From NCBI RefSeq assembly GCF_009938015.1, contig NZ_AP021884.1, positions 2,219,501-2,283,500 of the forward strand: 64,000 bases of DNA. The letters run 5' to 3'. Positions 27,105-37,029 of the stretch are shown one piece after another; position 1 is the stretch's first letter, and every line of letters begins with the position of its first letter. This DNA is from Sulfuriferula plumbiphila (GTDB lineage: Bacteria > Pseudomonadota > Gammaproteobacteria > Burkholderiales > Sulfuriferulaceae). The notes beneath the pieces are model-generated. The model saw only the letters and a list, made by a program, of their open reading frames with translations. It ran no database searches and was not told the DNA's origin. A program made the translations under genes and the position numbers.

Positions 27105-28244
27105 GTGAAAGAGTGTGCCAGCGTGAGTGACTATCCTGTTGTTAACTGGTCTGAAGCAGACGCGCACCACTCTGCCCGCTGGCGCTCGGAGAGCGGCGCC
27201 GCGCCACCCAGGCGGGTGACTGTCGCCGATGACCGTATGGCGGCAGATGTTGCCTACCGCCTGGCCAGCGAGGGCACTGCGCTGCTGTGGCGGGGAGATT
27301 TTCAGAATGCGCGCCAGTTGCTGCAGGCAATGGCGCGCCGCGTCGACCGTAAACCGCGCAAACCCGCTGCGTCACCGACCGAGGCGTTCAATTTCCATCG
27401 TCAGTTCCAGTCCCGGCGCGCGCGCACACTGGGGATGCTGTTGCTGCCGTTAGAGGCTGATTACAGCATTCCTTTGCGGCGCGCACCCGATGTGCGGCAA
27501 GCCTGCACCGAGGCGTATGGTGCGGGAGCGGCGCCCTCGGTGGTCTCGCTGCGTGAGCTGCTCGGCGTGATCGGTGCCCACGAGTGGCGCAAGCAAGGCG
27601 TCGAAATCCCGGTGCTCGGCAATCGCATCCATCCACACTATGGCGTGTTTTCGCCGGTGCGTGGCGAGTACGTGAGGCTGGTGACCGGGGCACCGCTCCC
27701 CTCATTGGAGCGGGCCTTCGACATTGGTACGGGGACGGGTGTGCTGGCTGCGGTGCTGGCGCACAGAGGTGTAAAACACATCGTAGCCACCGACCAGGAC
27801 CCGCGCGCATTAACCTGTGCGCGCGAGAATATCGGCCGGCTCGGACTGATGGGTCAGGTGGAGATTGTTCAGGCAAATCTTTTTCCGGAAGGACGCGCGC
27901 CACTCATCATCTGCAACCCGCCGTGGCTGCCAGCGCGCGCAAACTCGCCTATCGAACATGCGATTTACGACCCGGAGAGCCGCATGCTACGGGGCTTTTT
28001 AGATGGCCTGGCGGCCCATCTGGAGCCGGGAGGAGAAGGCTGGCTGATACTGTCGGATCTGGCCGAACACCTGGGGCTGCGGTCGCGGGACGCGTTACTC
28101 GCTGCTTTCGACGCAGCCGGATTGAAAGTCGTGGGGCGAATGGATGTGAAGCCGACGCATCCCCGCAGTGCCGACGAAACCGACCCATTGCACACGGCGC
28201 GTGCGGCGGAGATCACCTCGCTGTGGCGGCTTGCTGCGGCTTGA
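27105..28244 (+). CDS. SAM-dependent methyltransferase, HemK/small-domain type
   Basis: The C-terminal half (about residues 200-340) is a class I methyltransferase: motif I AFDIGTGTGVLAAVLA, acidic DQDPRAL at motif II, and NPPWLP, the NPPY-type motif of N- or C-methylating enzymes that act on planar amide or base nitrogens. The N-terminal 190 residues are family-specific. Targets could be a protein glutamine, RNA or DNA. GTG at 27105 is used; GTG at 27123 is possible. It lies 83 bases before metK, the enzyme that makes its cofactor. Confidence 0.8.
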   Translation: MKECASVSDYPVVNWSEADAHHSARWRSESGAAPPRRVTVADDRMAADVAYRLASEGTALLWRGDFQNARQLLQAMARRVDRKPRKPAASPTEAFNFHRQFQSRRARTLGMLLLPLEADYSIPLRRAPDVRQACTEAYGAGAAPSVVSLRELLGVIGAHEWRKQGVEIPVLGNRIHPHYGVFSPVRGEYVRLVTGAPLPSLERAFDIGTGTGVLAAVLAHRGVKHIVATDQDPRALTCARENIGRLGLMGQVEIVQANLFPEGRAPLIICNPPWLPARANSPIEHAIYDPESRMLRGFLDGLAAHLEPGGEGWLILSDLAEHLGLRSRDALLAAFDAAGLKVVGRMDVKPTHPRSADETDPLHTARAAEITSLWRLAAA

Positions 28245-28327
28245 GCGCCGGGTTTCACACAACCGCAATGCTAAGATTTTTTCACGATTAATACACACAA
28301 TGCACCCGCATCCAAAGGAAACAAACA

Positions 28328-29506
<1,179 letters not shown>

Positions 29507-29549
29507 TGCCAGCTTGAAAACACAGACGAATACTGACCGAATTATCTGT

Positions 29550-29581
29550 TTGATATTTAACGTGTTGCGTTATATTATAAC
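29550..29581 (+). promoter_or_regulatory. higBA promoter with overlapping palindromic operator
   Basis: TTGATA (29550) and TATTAT (29573) are separated by 17 bases. The -10 region lies inside the perfect palindrome GTTATA-T-TATAAC (29569-29581), a probable HigA operator for autoregulation. The -10 is so close to the higB ATG (29585) that the transcript would have almost no leader. Confidence 0.6.
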
Positions 29582-29584
29582 CGC

Positions 29585-29863
29585 ATGATCCAGTCGTTCA
29601 AATGCGCCGACACACTGGCCTTGTTTGCTGGCAGTCCAACGCCACGATGCGTGAATATCAAGACGGTTGCCGAACGAAAATTGCAGATGCTGCATCGTGC
29701 CACCCGCATCGACGATTTGCGCATCCCCCCGCAAAACCGGCTGGAAAAACTCAAAGACAACCGCAAGGGAGCCTGGAGCATTCGCATCAACGATCAATGG
29801 CGCGTCTGTTTCCGCTACGAAGAGGGCAATGCATTGGATGTCGAAATCGTCGATTACCACTGA
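29585..29863 (+). CDS. higB: HigB-type RelE-family toxin
   Basis: The 92-residue protein is a HigB/RelE mRNA endonuclease: KLQMLHRATRIDDLRIPPQNRLEKL, then the strand pair WSIRINDQWRVCFRY that carries the catalytic arginines, ending in VEIVDYH. HigB cleaves mRNA in the ribosome and is bound by HigA. It precedes higA by 12 bases in the usual toxin-first order. Confidence 0.93.
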   Translation: MIQSFKCADTLALFAGSPTPRCVNIKTVAERKLQMLHRATRIDDLRIPPQNRLEKLKDNRKGAWSIRINDQWRVCFRYEEGNALDVEIVDYH

Positions 29864-29875
29864 ACGGAGGCCAAG

Positions 29876-30184
29876 ATGACAGTTATCAATGGAATGCGTC
29901 CAATTCACCCCGGTGAAATCCTGCGCGAAGAATTCATGATCCCGCTGGGACTGTCTGCCAACGCGCTTGCCATCGCCTTGCGTGTACCCGCCCCACGCAT
30001 CAACGACATCGCGCGCGAGCGCCGCACCGTCACCGCCGACACCGCCCTGCGCCTGGCGCGCTATTTCGGCACCAGCGCGGAATTCTGGTTGGGCTTGCAA
30101 TCGGACTACGACATGAAAATCACTCTGGCCGAACATGGCGCGCGCATCGAGAAAGACGTGGCACCCATGGGACAGGCGGCGTGA
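29876..30184 (+). CDS. higA: HigA-type antitoxin, XRE family
   Basis: The protein has the HigA start MRPIHPGEILREEFMIPLGLSANALA, an XRE helix-turn-helix and RITVTADTALRLARYFGTSAEFWLGLQ-type helices (helix pair around residues 35-80). It neutralises HigB and should repress the operon at the palindrome over its -10. A GAGG ribosome-binding site precedes its ATG. Confidence 0.94.
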   Translation: MTVINGMRPIHPGEILREEFMIPLGLSANALAIALRVPAPRINDIARERRTVTADTALRLARYFGTSAEFWLGLQSDYDMKITLAEHGARIEKDVAPMGQAA

Positions 30185-30590
30185 CAGTTTTGCCACTGTG
30201 TGAACTGCGCTGATTGTCTGCCCTACTGTGCTGCCACGAAGGGTGAGCAATCCCGACCTGATGTAGAAAAACAATTCAAGCCACAGCACAACACAGAGGG
30301 CACAGAGAAAACCCGTATCAGTGCTTCGATTTCTCGACACAAACGATACTTGCGACGCGCTTCCCCCTTCTGCACCGCCTTGATTTGCCGCTAAGGCTCA
30401 CCTTGTGGCGATACTTTATTTGAGTGGAGGAATAGCATTTCCTCGTGCCTGACCCCATGACCCCATTTATTAACGTGGGCCATTGCAGCGTTCTTTTCAT
30501 TCGGTGCAATAAGGTAAGGATTGCGCCCTACCCGGACTGCTGCCCTGCCTCCCCGGCAGAGCGGGGCCTCCGGCTGGCTAGCCATGCTCA
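30185..30590. other. Intergenic region, no gene recognised
   Basis: About 400 bases between higA and the convergent membrane-protein gene. I find no convincing coding frame, tRNA, strong hairpin or repeat in it. Confidence 0.6.
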
Positions 30591-31004
30591 TCACGAAAAC
30601 CAGCGCAGAAAGGCCGCCGCCGTCAGTGCGACGACGCCCAGCCCGGTGAGCGCCTGCCATATCCGTCGACAGATTGCGTCAGGCCAGCGGGCCGCGCGCA
30701 GTATATAAAGCACGGCCAGAAAGAAGCCGATGACGGCGCTGGTTATTTTAATCGCCAGTGCGGCAGTGGCGATCCCGCTGATATCCGGAAAGCGCCCGTA
30801 ATAATAAAAGCTGATGGCGCCCAGGCCCACGCCGCTGACGATCTGGGCCGCCCACGCCAGCATCACCAGCCACGCCAGGGAACGTCCGAGCACGGGTTGC
30901 CGTGGCGCCAGCCAAAGAGCCGTAGCCGCACCACCCACCACCGTAACCGCGCCAAAATTGTGGATCACCTGGGTCAGGGCATAGGCGAGGTTTTGAAGAT
31001 CCAC
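30591..31004 (-). CDS. Four-helix integral membrane protein of unknown function
   Basis: The 137-residue protein starts with GTG and has four hydrophobic segments (about residues 15-35, 42-65, 80-105 and 112-133). HNFGAVTVVGGAATALW in the first segment contains a histidine that could bind a metal or haem, as in CopD-like or cytochrome-like membrane proteins, but no family is recognised with confidence. It follows the periplasmic-protein gene by three bases, so the two form an operon. Confidence 0.7.
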   Translation of the reverse strand: MDLQNLAYALTQVIHNFGAVTVVGGAATALWLAPRQPVLGRSLAWLVMLAWAAQIVSGVGLGAISFYYYGRFPDISGIATAALAIKITSAVIGFFLAVLYILRAARWPDAICRRIWQALTGLGVVALTAAAFLRWFS

Positions 31005-31007
31005 ACC

Positions 31008-31358
31008 CTACTCCACGCTGACCTTGACGCATTGTTCCACCCCGATGGGCACGTGGGCCTTGTTCACCACCTTGACGCAGATGTTGCGGGTTCCGGGTGC
31101 GAGCGTTTCAAGTGTGTAGCTACCCTTCAGTTGGCGCAGTATTCCGACTTCCTTGTGATCCACATAGACATGGACATGGTCGCCGCGCGGTCCGGGAACG
31201 GCCTCGTAAACCAGCTTGGTCTGGGCCATGGCGTCCAGCTTGGCGCCGGGAAGCGGGGATATGATCTTGACATACGCTTTGTCCGAGGCCGCCGGCGCGG
31301 CGAGCGGAACGAACAACAGGGCAGCGAAGATGCCAGGCAATACCGAAGAAAGACGCAT
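31008..31358 (-). CDS. Small exported protein of unknown function
   Basis: ATG at 31358 has an AGGAGT ribosome-binding site; the longer frame upstream is not used. A signal peptide (MRLSSVLPGIFAALLFVPLA, cleaved after APA) precedes about 90 residues with a beta-rich, immunoglobulin-like pattern (VKIISPLPGAKL, GDHVHVYVDHKEVG, LAPGTRNICVKVV). HVHVYVDH could bind metal. It is co-transcribed with the membrane protein that follows. Confidence 0.75.
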   Translation of the reverse strand: MRLSSVLPGIFAALLFVPLAAPAASDKAYVKIISPLPGAKLDAMAQTKLVYEAVPGPRGDHVHVYVDHKEVGILRQLKGSYTLETLAPGTRNICVKVVNKAHVPIGVEQCVKVSVE

Positions 31359-31442
31359 GATCCAGACTCCTTTATATAAACTCGACAACCGGGTGGTTTT
31401 CTTTATAGACCGTGGCGGCCAAGAAAACCAATCTGCGATCTG

Positions 31443-31481
31443 CCAAAAACCAAGGGGTGGCCCAAGACCACCTTTTTTTGG
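31443..31481 (-). terminator. Terminator downstream of efp
   Basis: A long hairpin with GGTGG/CCACC core and CCAAAAA/TTTTTGG base reads as an intrinsic terminator for efp; T-rich flanks exist on both strands. Confidence 0.75.
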
Positions 31482-31500
31482 TAAATGCCTGCTGTCTGAA

Positions 31501-32061
31501 TCAGGCCGCAATACGCCGTTTGAATTCCCCGGTACGTGTATCGATTTCGATCTTGTCGCCAATCTCAACAAACGCAGCCACCGGTAACTCAAAGCCGGTA
31601 GTAATCTTGGCAGGTTTGAGCACTTTGCCGGAGGTGTCGCCGCGCACCGCGGGCTCAGTGTAGGTCACTTCGCGCACCACAGTGGTGGGCATGTCCACGG
31701 AAATGGCCTTGCCGTTGTAGAAAATCACTTCCAGGCTCATGCCGTCTTCCAGATAGTTCAACGCGTCGCCCATGTTTTCCAGTTCGACTTCGTACTGGTT
31801 GAACTCGCTGTCCATGAACACATACAGCGGGTCGGCAAAATAGGAATAAGTGCACTCCTTGCGTTCGAGCACGACTTGTTCAAATTTTTCGTCGGCTTTA
31901 TACACGGTCTCGGAAGCGGAACCGGTAAGCAGATTTTTCATCTTCATTTTGACCACGGACGAGTTGCGGCCGGATTTGCTGAACTCGGCTTTCAATACAA
32001 CCATGGGATCGGTACCGACCATAATTACATTGCCTGCGCGAACTTCCTGTGCTGTTTTCAT
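31501..32061 (-). CDS. efp: Translation elongation factor P, arginine-modified type
   Basis: EF-P relieves ribosome stalling at polyproline. The 186-residue protein has the three-domain EF-P sequence, and the tip of domain I reads SKSGRNSS with R32 where E. coli has lysine 34. Arginine at this place is rhamnosylated by EarP, which is encoded next to it. ATG follows closely on the family start [11 protein letters not shown]. Confidence 0.97.
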   Translation of the reverse strand: MKTAQEVRAGNVIMVGTDPMVVLKAEFSKSGRNSSVVKMKMKNLLTGSASETVYKADEKFEQVVLERKECTYSYFADPLYVFMDSEFNQYEVELENMGDALNYLEDGMSLEVIFYNGKAISVDMPTTVVREVTYTEPAVRGDTSGKVLKPAKITTGFELPVAAFVEIGDKIEIDTRTGEFKRRIAA

Positions 32062-32106
32062 GCTATATCCTGCTGAATAAATTGAAGTGAGCGATAATTT
32101 AGCCGG

Positions 32107-33252
32107 TCATTTTAGCTTACTTTGGCAAAACTGCACCAGACGTGCGCCCATATCTTCGTTTTTCAACAGGCAATCAACCCAGCGGCAGGCGTGGGCATCG
32201 ATCTCGGCCTGATGCTGCCGGTAATTCACCCAGGCCGGCCCCGCTCCCTTGCCTGCATTCCAGGCATGCCAAAAATCCTGCAAGGCCGTGGCGGACTGAG
32301 GAGACATCCCTGCACAATAATGCTTCAAAAATGCGTTCAGTTTTTCCAGGTGCGCATCGTCCCGCTGCGGATAAATATGCCAGACCAATGGCCGCGCCGC
32401 CCATAGCCCGCGCACCAGCGAATCTTCGCCGCGCACGAAATTGAGGTCGCACGCCCACAGCAATTCGTCATAGCGGGGTTGCGGCAAAAATGGCAGCACG
32501 TGCAGGATCAGCTTTCCGCGCTGGCGCTGCTCGCCGGGAATCAACCCGGTTGCGCCGAAGAATGCGGCGACCTGCGGCAGCAACTTGCTTTCCGGCAGCA
32601 CACACAGCACCGGAAGTTCGCCTTCTGCCCAGGCCTCGAGCAATTCCGCCACGGCGGGATTTTCATAGCCAAACAGGGACACCCGTAGCGCATCGGGTGC
32701 AGGTTTCATACCCAGCGACATCCAGAAATCATCCTGCACCGCCGGGTCGCGCTGAAAGCCTATGCGCCGCTCGGCGAGCCCAGCTTCATGTAACAGGCCA
32801 CCGGTATGGGCGTTAAAACCCGGGAAATAGAAATGTTGGGTGAGCGGCAGCCGGGGATGCGGCGAAGGCAGTCCATGACAGCCCTCCACCCAATCTTCAG
32901 CGCTGAGATATTCCAGATTGACCCAGACCGGCTTGGGCTGCATCGCGGCCATTGCAGTCAGGTAGCTTTGCGGCAATTTGCAGCCGAAGGCTTCGATGAC
33001 AACATCGGCAGGCGTGGCATCGGGAAACGGGCTAACCCAATGCCGCACGGTCACCCCGTCCACACTTTGCGCGGACAGTATCGGGTTGATTGCAGTGCAG
33101 AGATGATGAAAACTGCCGAGGTCATCCACCCACAGGCGCACATTCAGGCCATGCCCGGCGGCCAGCTGCCGCGCCAGACGCCAGGCCACGCCGATGTCGC
33201 CGTAGTTGTCCACCACGGTGCAGAAAATATCCCAGTTGCGGCCTGTCTCCAT
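32107..33252 (-). CDS. earP: EF-P arginine rhamnosyltransferase
   Basis: EarP transfers rhamnose from dTDP-rhamnose to R32 of EF-P. The protein opens with WDIFCTVVDNYGDIGVAWRLARQL, containing the conserved catalytic aspartates, and has VWVNLEYLSAEDWVEGCHGLPS and the C-terminal GEDSLVRGLWAARPLVWHIYPQ sugar-nucleotide-binding region. ATG at 33252 fits the family start. It lies 45 bases upstream of efp on the same strand. Confidence 0.95.
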   Translation of the reverse strand: METGRNWDIFCTVVDNYGDIGVAWRLARQLAAGHGLNVRLWVDDLGSFHHLCTAINPILSAQSVDGVTVRHWVSPFPDATPADVVIEAFGCKLPQSYLTAMAAMQPKPVWVNLEYLSAEDWVEGCHGLPSPHPRLPLTQHFYFPGFNAHTGGLLHEAGLAERRIGFQRDPAVQDDFWMSLGMKPAPDALRVSLFGYENPAVAELLEAWAEGELPVLCVLPESKLLPQVAAFFGATGLIPGEQRQRGKLILHVLPFLPQPRYDELLWACDLNFVRGEDSLVRGLWAARPLVWHIYPQRDDAHLEKLNAFLKHYCAGMSPQSATALQDFWHAWNAGKGAGPAWVNYRQHQAEIDAHACRWVDCLLKNEDMGARLVQFCQSKLK

Positions 33253-33326
33253 TGCTCCATTTATACCCACTGCTGCAAAGGCAGGTATTGAGCCGCTTCC
33301 AGGCTTGGCAGTCAAGCCCAGGCTGC

Positions 33327-34118
33327 TTAGGAAGCAGGCGTGTCCTTACTTCCCTTTCCGGACGCTTTCTCCATGATCTCCAGGAACGGCTTGATGAGAT
33401 CGATGGGCAGCGGAAAGACGATAGTGGAATTCTTTTCCGTGGCGATCTCGGCCAGGGTCTGCAGATAACGCAACTGCATGCCCCCCGGCGCAGAGGCCAG
33501 AATGGCGGCGGCATTGACCAGGGTCTGCGATGCCTGGAACTCGGCATCCGCATGGATCACTTTGGAGCGGCGGTCGCGCTCGGCCTCGGCCTGTTTGGCG
33601 ATGGCGCGAATCATGTCTTCGGTGAGTTCGATATTGCGGATCTCGACCACGCTGACCTTGATCCCCCAGGCCTCGGTCTGGGAATCAAGTATCGTCTGGA
33701 TGTCGGTGTTGATCTTGTCCCGCTCGGACAGCATTTCATCCAGATCATGCTTGCCCAGAACCGAGCGCAAGGTGGTCTGGGCGAGCTTGCTGGTGGCGGA
33801 AAAATAATCCTCCACCTGGATGAAGGCTTTTTCCGGGTCCACCACGCGGAAGTAAAGCACCGCGTCGACTTTGATGGAGACGTTGTCGTGCGAGATCACG
33901 TCCTGGGGGGGGATCTCGTGCACCACGGTGCGCAATTCTATCCGCACCATTTGCTGAACCCCCGGGATGATGATCACCAGCCCCGGCCCCTTCACCTTCC
34001 AGAATCGCCCCAGCTGGAACACCACACCGCGCTCGTACTCGCGCAGGATACGGATTGACGAAACCGCCAGCGCAATCAGGATGATGAACACACCACCAAA
34101 ACCGAAACTGAATTCCAT
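33327..34118 (-). CDS. Slipin-type SPFH membrane protein
   Basis: A short N-terminal hydrophobic hairpin ([17 protein letters not shown]) precedes the SPFH domain ([44 protein letters not shown]-like motif) and a coiled coil. Slipins form oligomeric membrane scaffolds. The partner is the NfeD protein encoded directly upstream (two-base gap), a pairing seen across bacteria. Confidence 0.93.
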   Translation of the reverse strand: MEFSFGFGGVFIILIALAVSSIRILREYERGVVFQLGRFWKVKGPGLVIIIPGVQQMVRIELRTVVHEIPPQDVISHDNVSIKVDAVLYFRVVDPEKAFIQVEDYFSATSKLAQTTLRSVLGKHDLDEMLSERDKINTDIQTILDSQTEAWGIKVSVVEIRNIELTEDMIRAIAKQAEAERDRRSKVIHADAEFQASQTLVNAAAILASAPGGMQLRYLQTLAEIATEKNSTIVFPLPIDLIKPFLEIMEKASGKGSKDTPAS

Positions 34119-34120
34119 GC

Positions 34121-35464
34121 TCAGACTCCTTTTTCAAATTGAGGCATGACAATAAGCGTCAGGCCTTCCCTGCCAGTGACCCGGATATGCTGACCGGGAA
34201 TCAGAACCTGGGTGCTTTTGACCTGCCACAACTCGCTGTGAACGCGCGCCCAGCAAATATCTTCACTACATTTGACCACCTCGCCGACGCTGCCGAGCAG
34301 TTGCTCGGCCCCACTCACCACGGTTCTGCGCCGCACCTTCAGCGCCATGCCGGCCAGGCTTGCAATGAGTACCGCGCTGACTGCACTTATCGCGACAATC
34401 AGACCGATGGGAATGCCAAAGCCGGGCAGTTCGGTGTCAATCAATATCACCGCGCCAATGACAAAAGCCGCTACCCCGCCGATGCCGAGTACGCCAAAAC
34501 TGGGCGCGAACGCCTCCGCCACCATAAACGCAATGCCAAGCAGGATCAGCGTCAGGCCGGCGTAATTCACCGGCAGCAACTGGAAAGCATACAGCGCCAG
34601 CAACAAACAGATGCCGCCCAGTACACCGGGTGCAACGAAGCCGGGGTTGAAAAATTCGAAGAACAGCCCGTATACGCCGATCATGAGCAGAATCAGCGCC
34701 ACGCTGGGGTCGGTAATCACCGCGAGGAAGCGGGTGCGCCAATCAGCCTGGTAAGCAATCAGGGGTGCGCCTGCGGTGGCCAATGTGCGCACGCCACCGA
34801 CTACGCTGACCTGCTTGCCATCCAGTTGCCGGAGCAAATGCGGCAGGTCTGGCGCCACATAATCAATCACCCTGATTTTGAGTGCTTCCTCGGCAGACAG
34901 GCTGGCCGCCTCGCGTACTGCCTGCTCTGCCCATTGTGCGTTACGCCCGCGCAACTGGGCAAGGCCACGGATATAGGCGGCGGCATCGTTGACCGCCTTC
35001 CGGGTCATGGCATCTTTGGACGCCTGTGCTGGTTTTCCGCCTCCGTCTCCAGCACTTTGCGGTTCGCGTGACCCCGGTATACCGATCTGCACCGGCGTTG
35101 CAGCGCCCAGATTGGTGCCGGGCGCCATCGCCGCAATGTGGCTGGCGTAGAGGATATAGGTGCCGGCGCTGGCAGCGCGCGCGCCGCTGGGCGCGACATA
35201 ACTGACCACCGGCACCGGTGACGTGAGAATCGCCTTGATCATCTTGCGCATGGACGTGTCGAGCCCGCCCGGCGTGTCCATTTGCAACACCACCAGCTGT
35301 GCTCCATCGCGGGCGGCGTGTTCCAGCCCGCGCGTCACGTAATCTGCGCTGGCCGGCCCGATGGCGCCCTCCACCTTCAACAGCAGCACCGGTGCGGCAG
35401 CCCATGCGAGCGTACTCCACACCAACGCGAGTAACAGCAACAGGAATGTACTAAAGCGCTTCAT
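34121..35464 (-). CDS. NfeD-family membrane-bound ClpP-class serine protease
   Basis: The long NfeD form (447 residues) has a signal peptide, a ClpP/crotonase-like protease domain ([21 protein letters not shown] with the catalytic serine), four or five transmembrane helices (about residues 230-370) and a C-terminal OB-fold NfeD domain ([21 protein letters not shown]). It cleaves or stabilises slipin/stomatin in known cases. Its gene is immediately upstream of slipin. Confidence 0.92.
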   Translation of the reverse strand: MKRFSTFLLLLLALVWSTLAWAAAPVLLLKVEGAIGPASADYVTRGLEHAARDGAQLVVLQMDTPGGLDTSMRKMIKAILTSPVPVVSYVAPSGARAASAGTYILYASHIAAMAPGTNLGAATPVQIGIPGSREPQSAGDGGGKPAQASKDAMTRKAVNDAAAYIRGLAQLRGRNAQWAEQAVREAASLSAEEALKIRVIDYVAPDLPHLLRQLDGKQVSVVGGVRTLATAGAPLIAYQADWRTRFLAVITDPSVALILLMIGVYGLFFEFFNPGFVAPGVLGGICLLLALYAFQLLPVNYAGLTLILLGIAFMVAEAFAPSFGVLGIGGVAAFVIGAVILIDTELPGFGIPIGLIVAISAVSAVLIASLAGMALKVRRRTVVSGAEQLLGSVGEVVKCSEDICWARVHSELWQVKSTQVLIPGQHIRVTGREGLTLIVMPQFEKGV

Positions 35465-35535
35465 GGTGAGCCTGTGGCATCCGGGTTGACCTATCCCACA
35501 CTATAGACCCTCGCAACGTTTGTTCAGTTGCGGTT

Positions 35536-36294
35536 TCAGCCCAGAACCAGCTTGACGCCAATCAGAATGGTGATCACTTCAAACGCGCGCTTGATCCACA
35601 GGTTGCCTTTCCTGATGGCAATATGGCTGCCGAAATAGCCGCCCAGGATTGAGCCCGCCAGCAGCGCCGGCATCCAGCCCCAGGCGATGCTGCCAAGATA
35701 GCCCAGCACCAGCGCGCCGGTGCCGTTCCACACCAACCCGCACAGCACCAGGGTGTAGGCCACGGCGCGCTTGTAATCGAGGCCGAAATGATGAATCAGC
35801 CAGATGGTCAGGAACAGACCGGTACCGGAAGTGATCGATCCATTGAGAAAGCCCACCACGAACAGACCGAGCATGCCGGTGAGCAGCCCGCTGCCTTCCC
35901 GATTTTTCGGCGCATGCTCCATGCCCAGACGGGGTTTGAATACGGAATACAGCCCCAGACCCAGGGTCAGCACACCCAGCAGAAAAAGGGCAGTGCGCGG
36001 CGCCAGCTGAAGGATGGTGCCGGCCCCCAGCACCACGCCGGGCAAGCCTGCGCCGAGGATGATCAGGGAAAAACGCCGTTCCAGATGGTTTTCCCTGAGA
36101 TAGCGAACAGTAGCACCCAGCCCCAACGCCACACTGGCGACTTTATGCGTAGCCAGCGCCACGCCGAAGGGCAGCCCGAGGAAAATCAGCATGGGAAACT
36201 GGATCAGCCCCGCCCCCCCGCCGGACAGTGCAGAAAACCAGTTGGCGGCAAAAGACGCGACGAACAGGATGGCCTGGTCGGCGTAAGAGGTCAT
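35536..36294 (-). CDS. TauE/SafE family membrane exporter
   Basis: The 252-residue protein has about eight transmembrane segments and the family's ALSGGGAGLIQFPML start and FVVGFLNGSITSGTGLFLTI repeat. Members export sulfite, sulfoacetate or other organosulfur anions. Here it is the last gene of the arsenic/fluoride operon; in a sulfur oxidiser sulfite export is attractive, but the substrate is not shown by sequence. Confidence 0.88.
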   Translation of the reverse strand: MTSYADQAILFVASFAANWFSALSGGGAGLIQFPMLIFLGLPFGVALATHKVASVALGLGATVRYLRENHLERRFSLIILGAGLPGVVLGAGTILQLAPRTALFLLGVLTLGLGLYSVFKPRLGMEHAPKNREGSGLLTGMLGLFVVGFLNGSITSGTGLFLTIWLIHHFGLDYKRAVAYTLVLCGLVWNGTGALVLGYLGSIAWGWMPALLAGSILGGYFGSHIAIRKGNLWIKRAFEVITILIGVKLVLG

Positions 36295-36299
36295 CCCGC

Positions 36300-36614
36300 T
36301 CAGGAACCGGTGATGCCGTGGGTAACGGGGATGCGGGTGTAGAACAGGCGCAGGTTTTCCTGCGCGCAGAGGGCCAGCAGCGCCTCGACCTGTTCCGCGC
36401 TGGCGATGAATTCCACCAGCATCGGCAACTCGCCTGCCAGCTCGAAGAAGGTTTCCTCAGTGAAGCCATGGCGGCCGAATCCGGCGGTCGCCCGGAATAC
36501 CGTGCCGCCTGCGATGCCTTGCTTGCGCGCGGTTTCCAGCAGCCATTCATAGAGCGGTTTGCCGACGTGTTTCTGTTTTTCGGAAGTGTAGAGGCGCAGC
36601 CAGTTATCTTGCAT
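36300..36614 (-). CDS. DUF190 protein
   Basis: A 104-residue soluble protein with the DUF190 pattern (LRLYTSEKQKHVGKPLYEWL, GGTVFRATAGFGRHG, LPMLVEFIAS) and a ferredoxin-like, PII-like fold. In many genomes it is encoded beside the fluoride channel CrcB, as here. Function unproven; a regulatory role for fluoride export is inferred from the pairing. ATG at 36614 is preferred to GTG at 36617. Confidence 0.88.
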   Translation of the reverse strand: MQDNWLRLYTSEKQKHVGKPLYEWLLETARKQGIAGGTVFRATAGFGRHGFTEETFFELAGELPMLVEFIASAEQVEALLALCAQENLRLFYTRIPVTHGITGS

Positions 36615-36618
36615 CACA

Positions 36619-37002
36619 TCAGCCCCTGAAAAACCTGAAGGTGAGCACGCCGAGTGCGGTCATCAGCACCGAGCCGACCAGGTGCAGGAACACCGACGTC
36701 AGTCCCCAGCCCCATTGCTGACGCGAGAGCAGCGTGAATATCTCGGCGGAAAAAGTGGAGAACGTGGTCAATCCGCCCAGAAATCCGGTAATCACCAGCA
36801 GCCGTGCTTCCGGCGCCAGCCCGGTATAGCTGGCGAAAAAAGCCATCGCCAGCCCGATCAGATAGCCGCCCAGCAAATTAGCCGCCAGCGTGCCCATCGG
36901 CAACGTGGGAAACAGCGGATTCAGCCAGAGTCCCAGTCCCCAGCGCAGCCATGCGCCCAGCGCCGCACCCACTCCGATTGCCAAAAAAGCGTTCACTCCC
37001 AT
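36619..37002 (-). CDS. crcB: Fluoride channel CrcB/FluC
   Basis: The 127-residue protein has four transmembrane helices and the FluC motifs GAALGAWLRWGLG, GTLAANLLGGYLIG (with the asparagine) and GFLGGLTTFSTFSAE with the TTFSTFS phenylalanine track. It forms a dual-topology dimeric fluoride channel. It begins 27 bases after arsB, so it is part of the ars operon; no fluoride riboswitch is visible in this short gap. Confidence 0.95.
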   Translation of the reverse strand: MGVNAFLAIGVGAALGAWLRWGLGLWLNPLFPTLPMGTLAANLLGGYLIGLAMAFFASYTGLAPEARLLVITGFLGGLTTFSTFSAEIFTLLSRQQWGWGLTSVFLHLVGSVLMTALGVLTFRFFRG

Positions 37003-37029
37003 CCTGCAAGGATAGCGTGAAGCGCGGCT

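Noticed and set aside
28245-28327. SAM riboswitch before metK
   Set aside because: The short 5' region shows no SAM-I, SAM-II or SAH riboswitch core that I can recognise.
30391-30660. 89-codon minus-strand frame between higA and the membrane protein
   Set aside because: It runs into the end of the real membrane-protein gene, lacks similarity and has ordinary intergenic composition.
37003-37029. Fluoride riboswitch before crcB
   Set aside because: Only 27 bases separate arsB and crcB, too few for the aptamer, and no motif is present.
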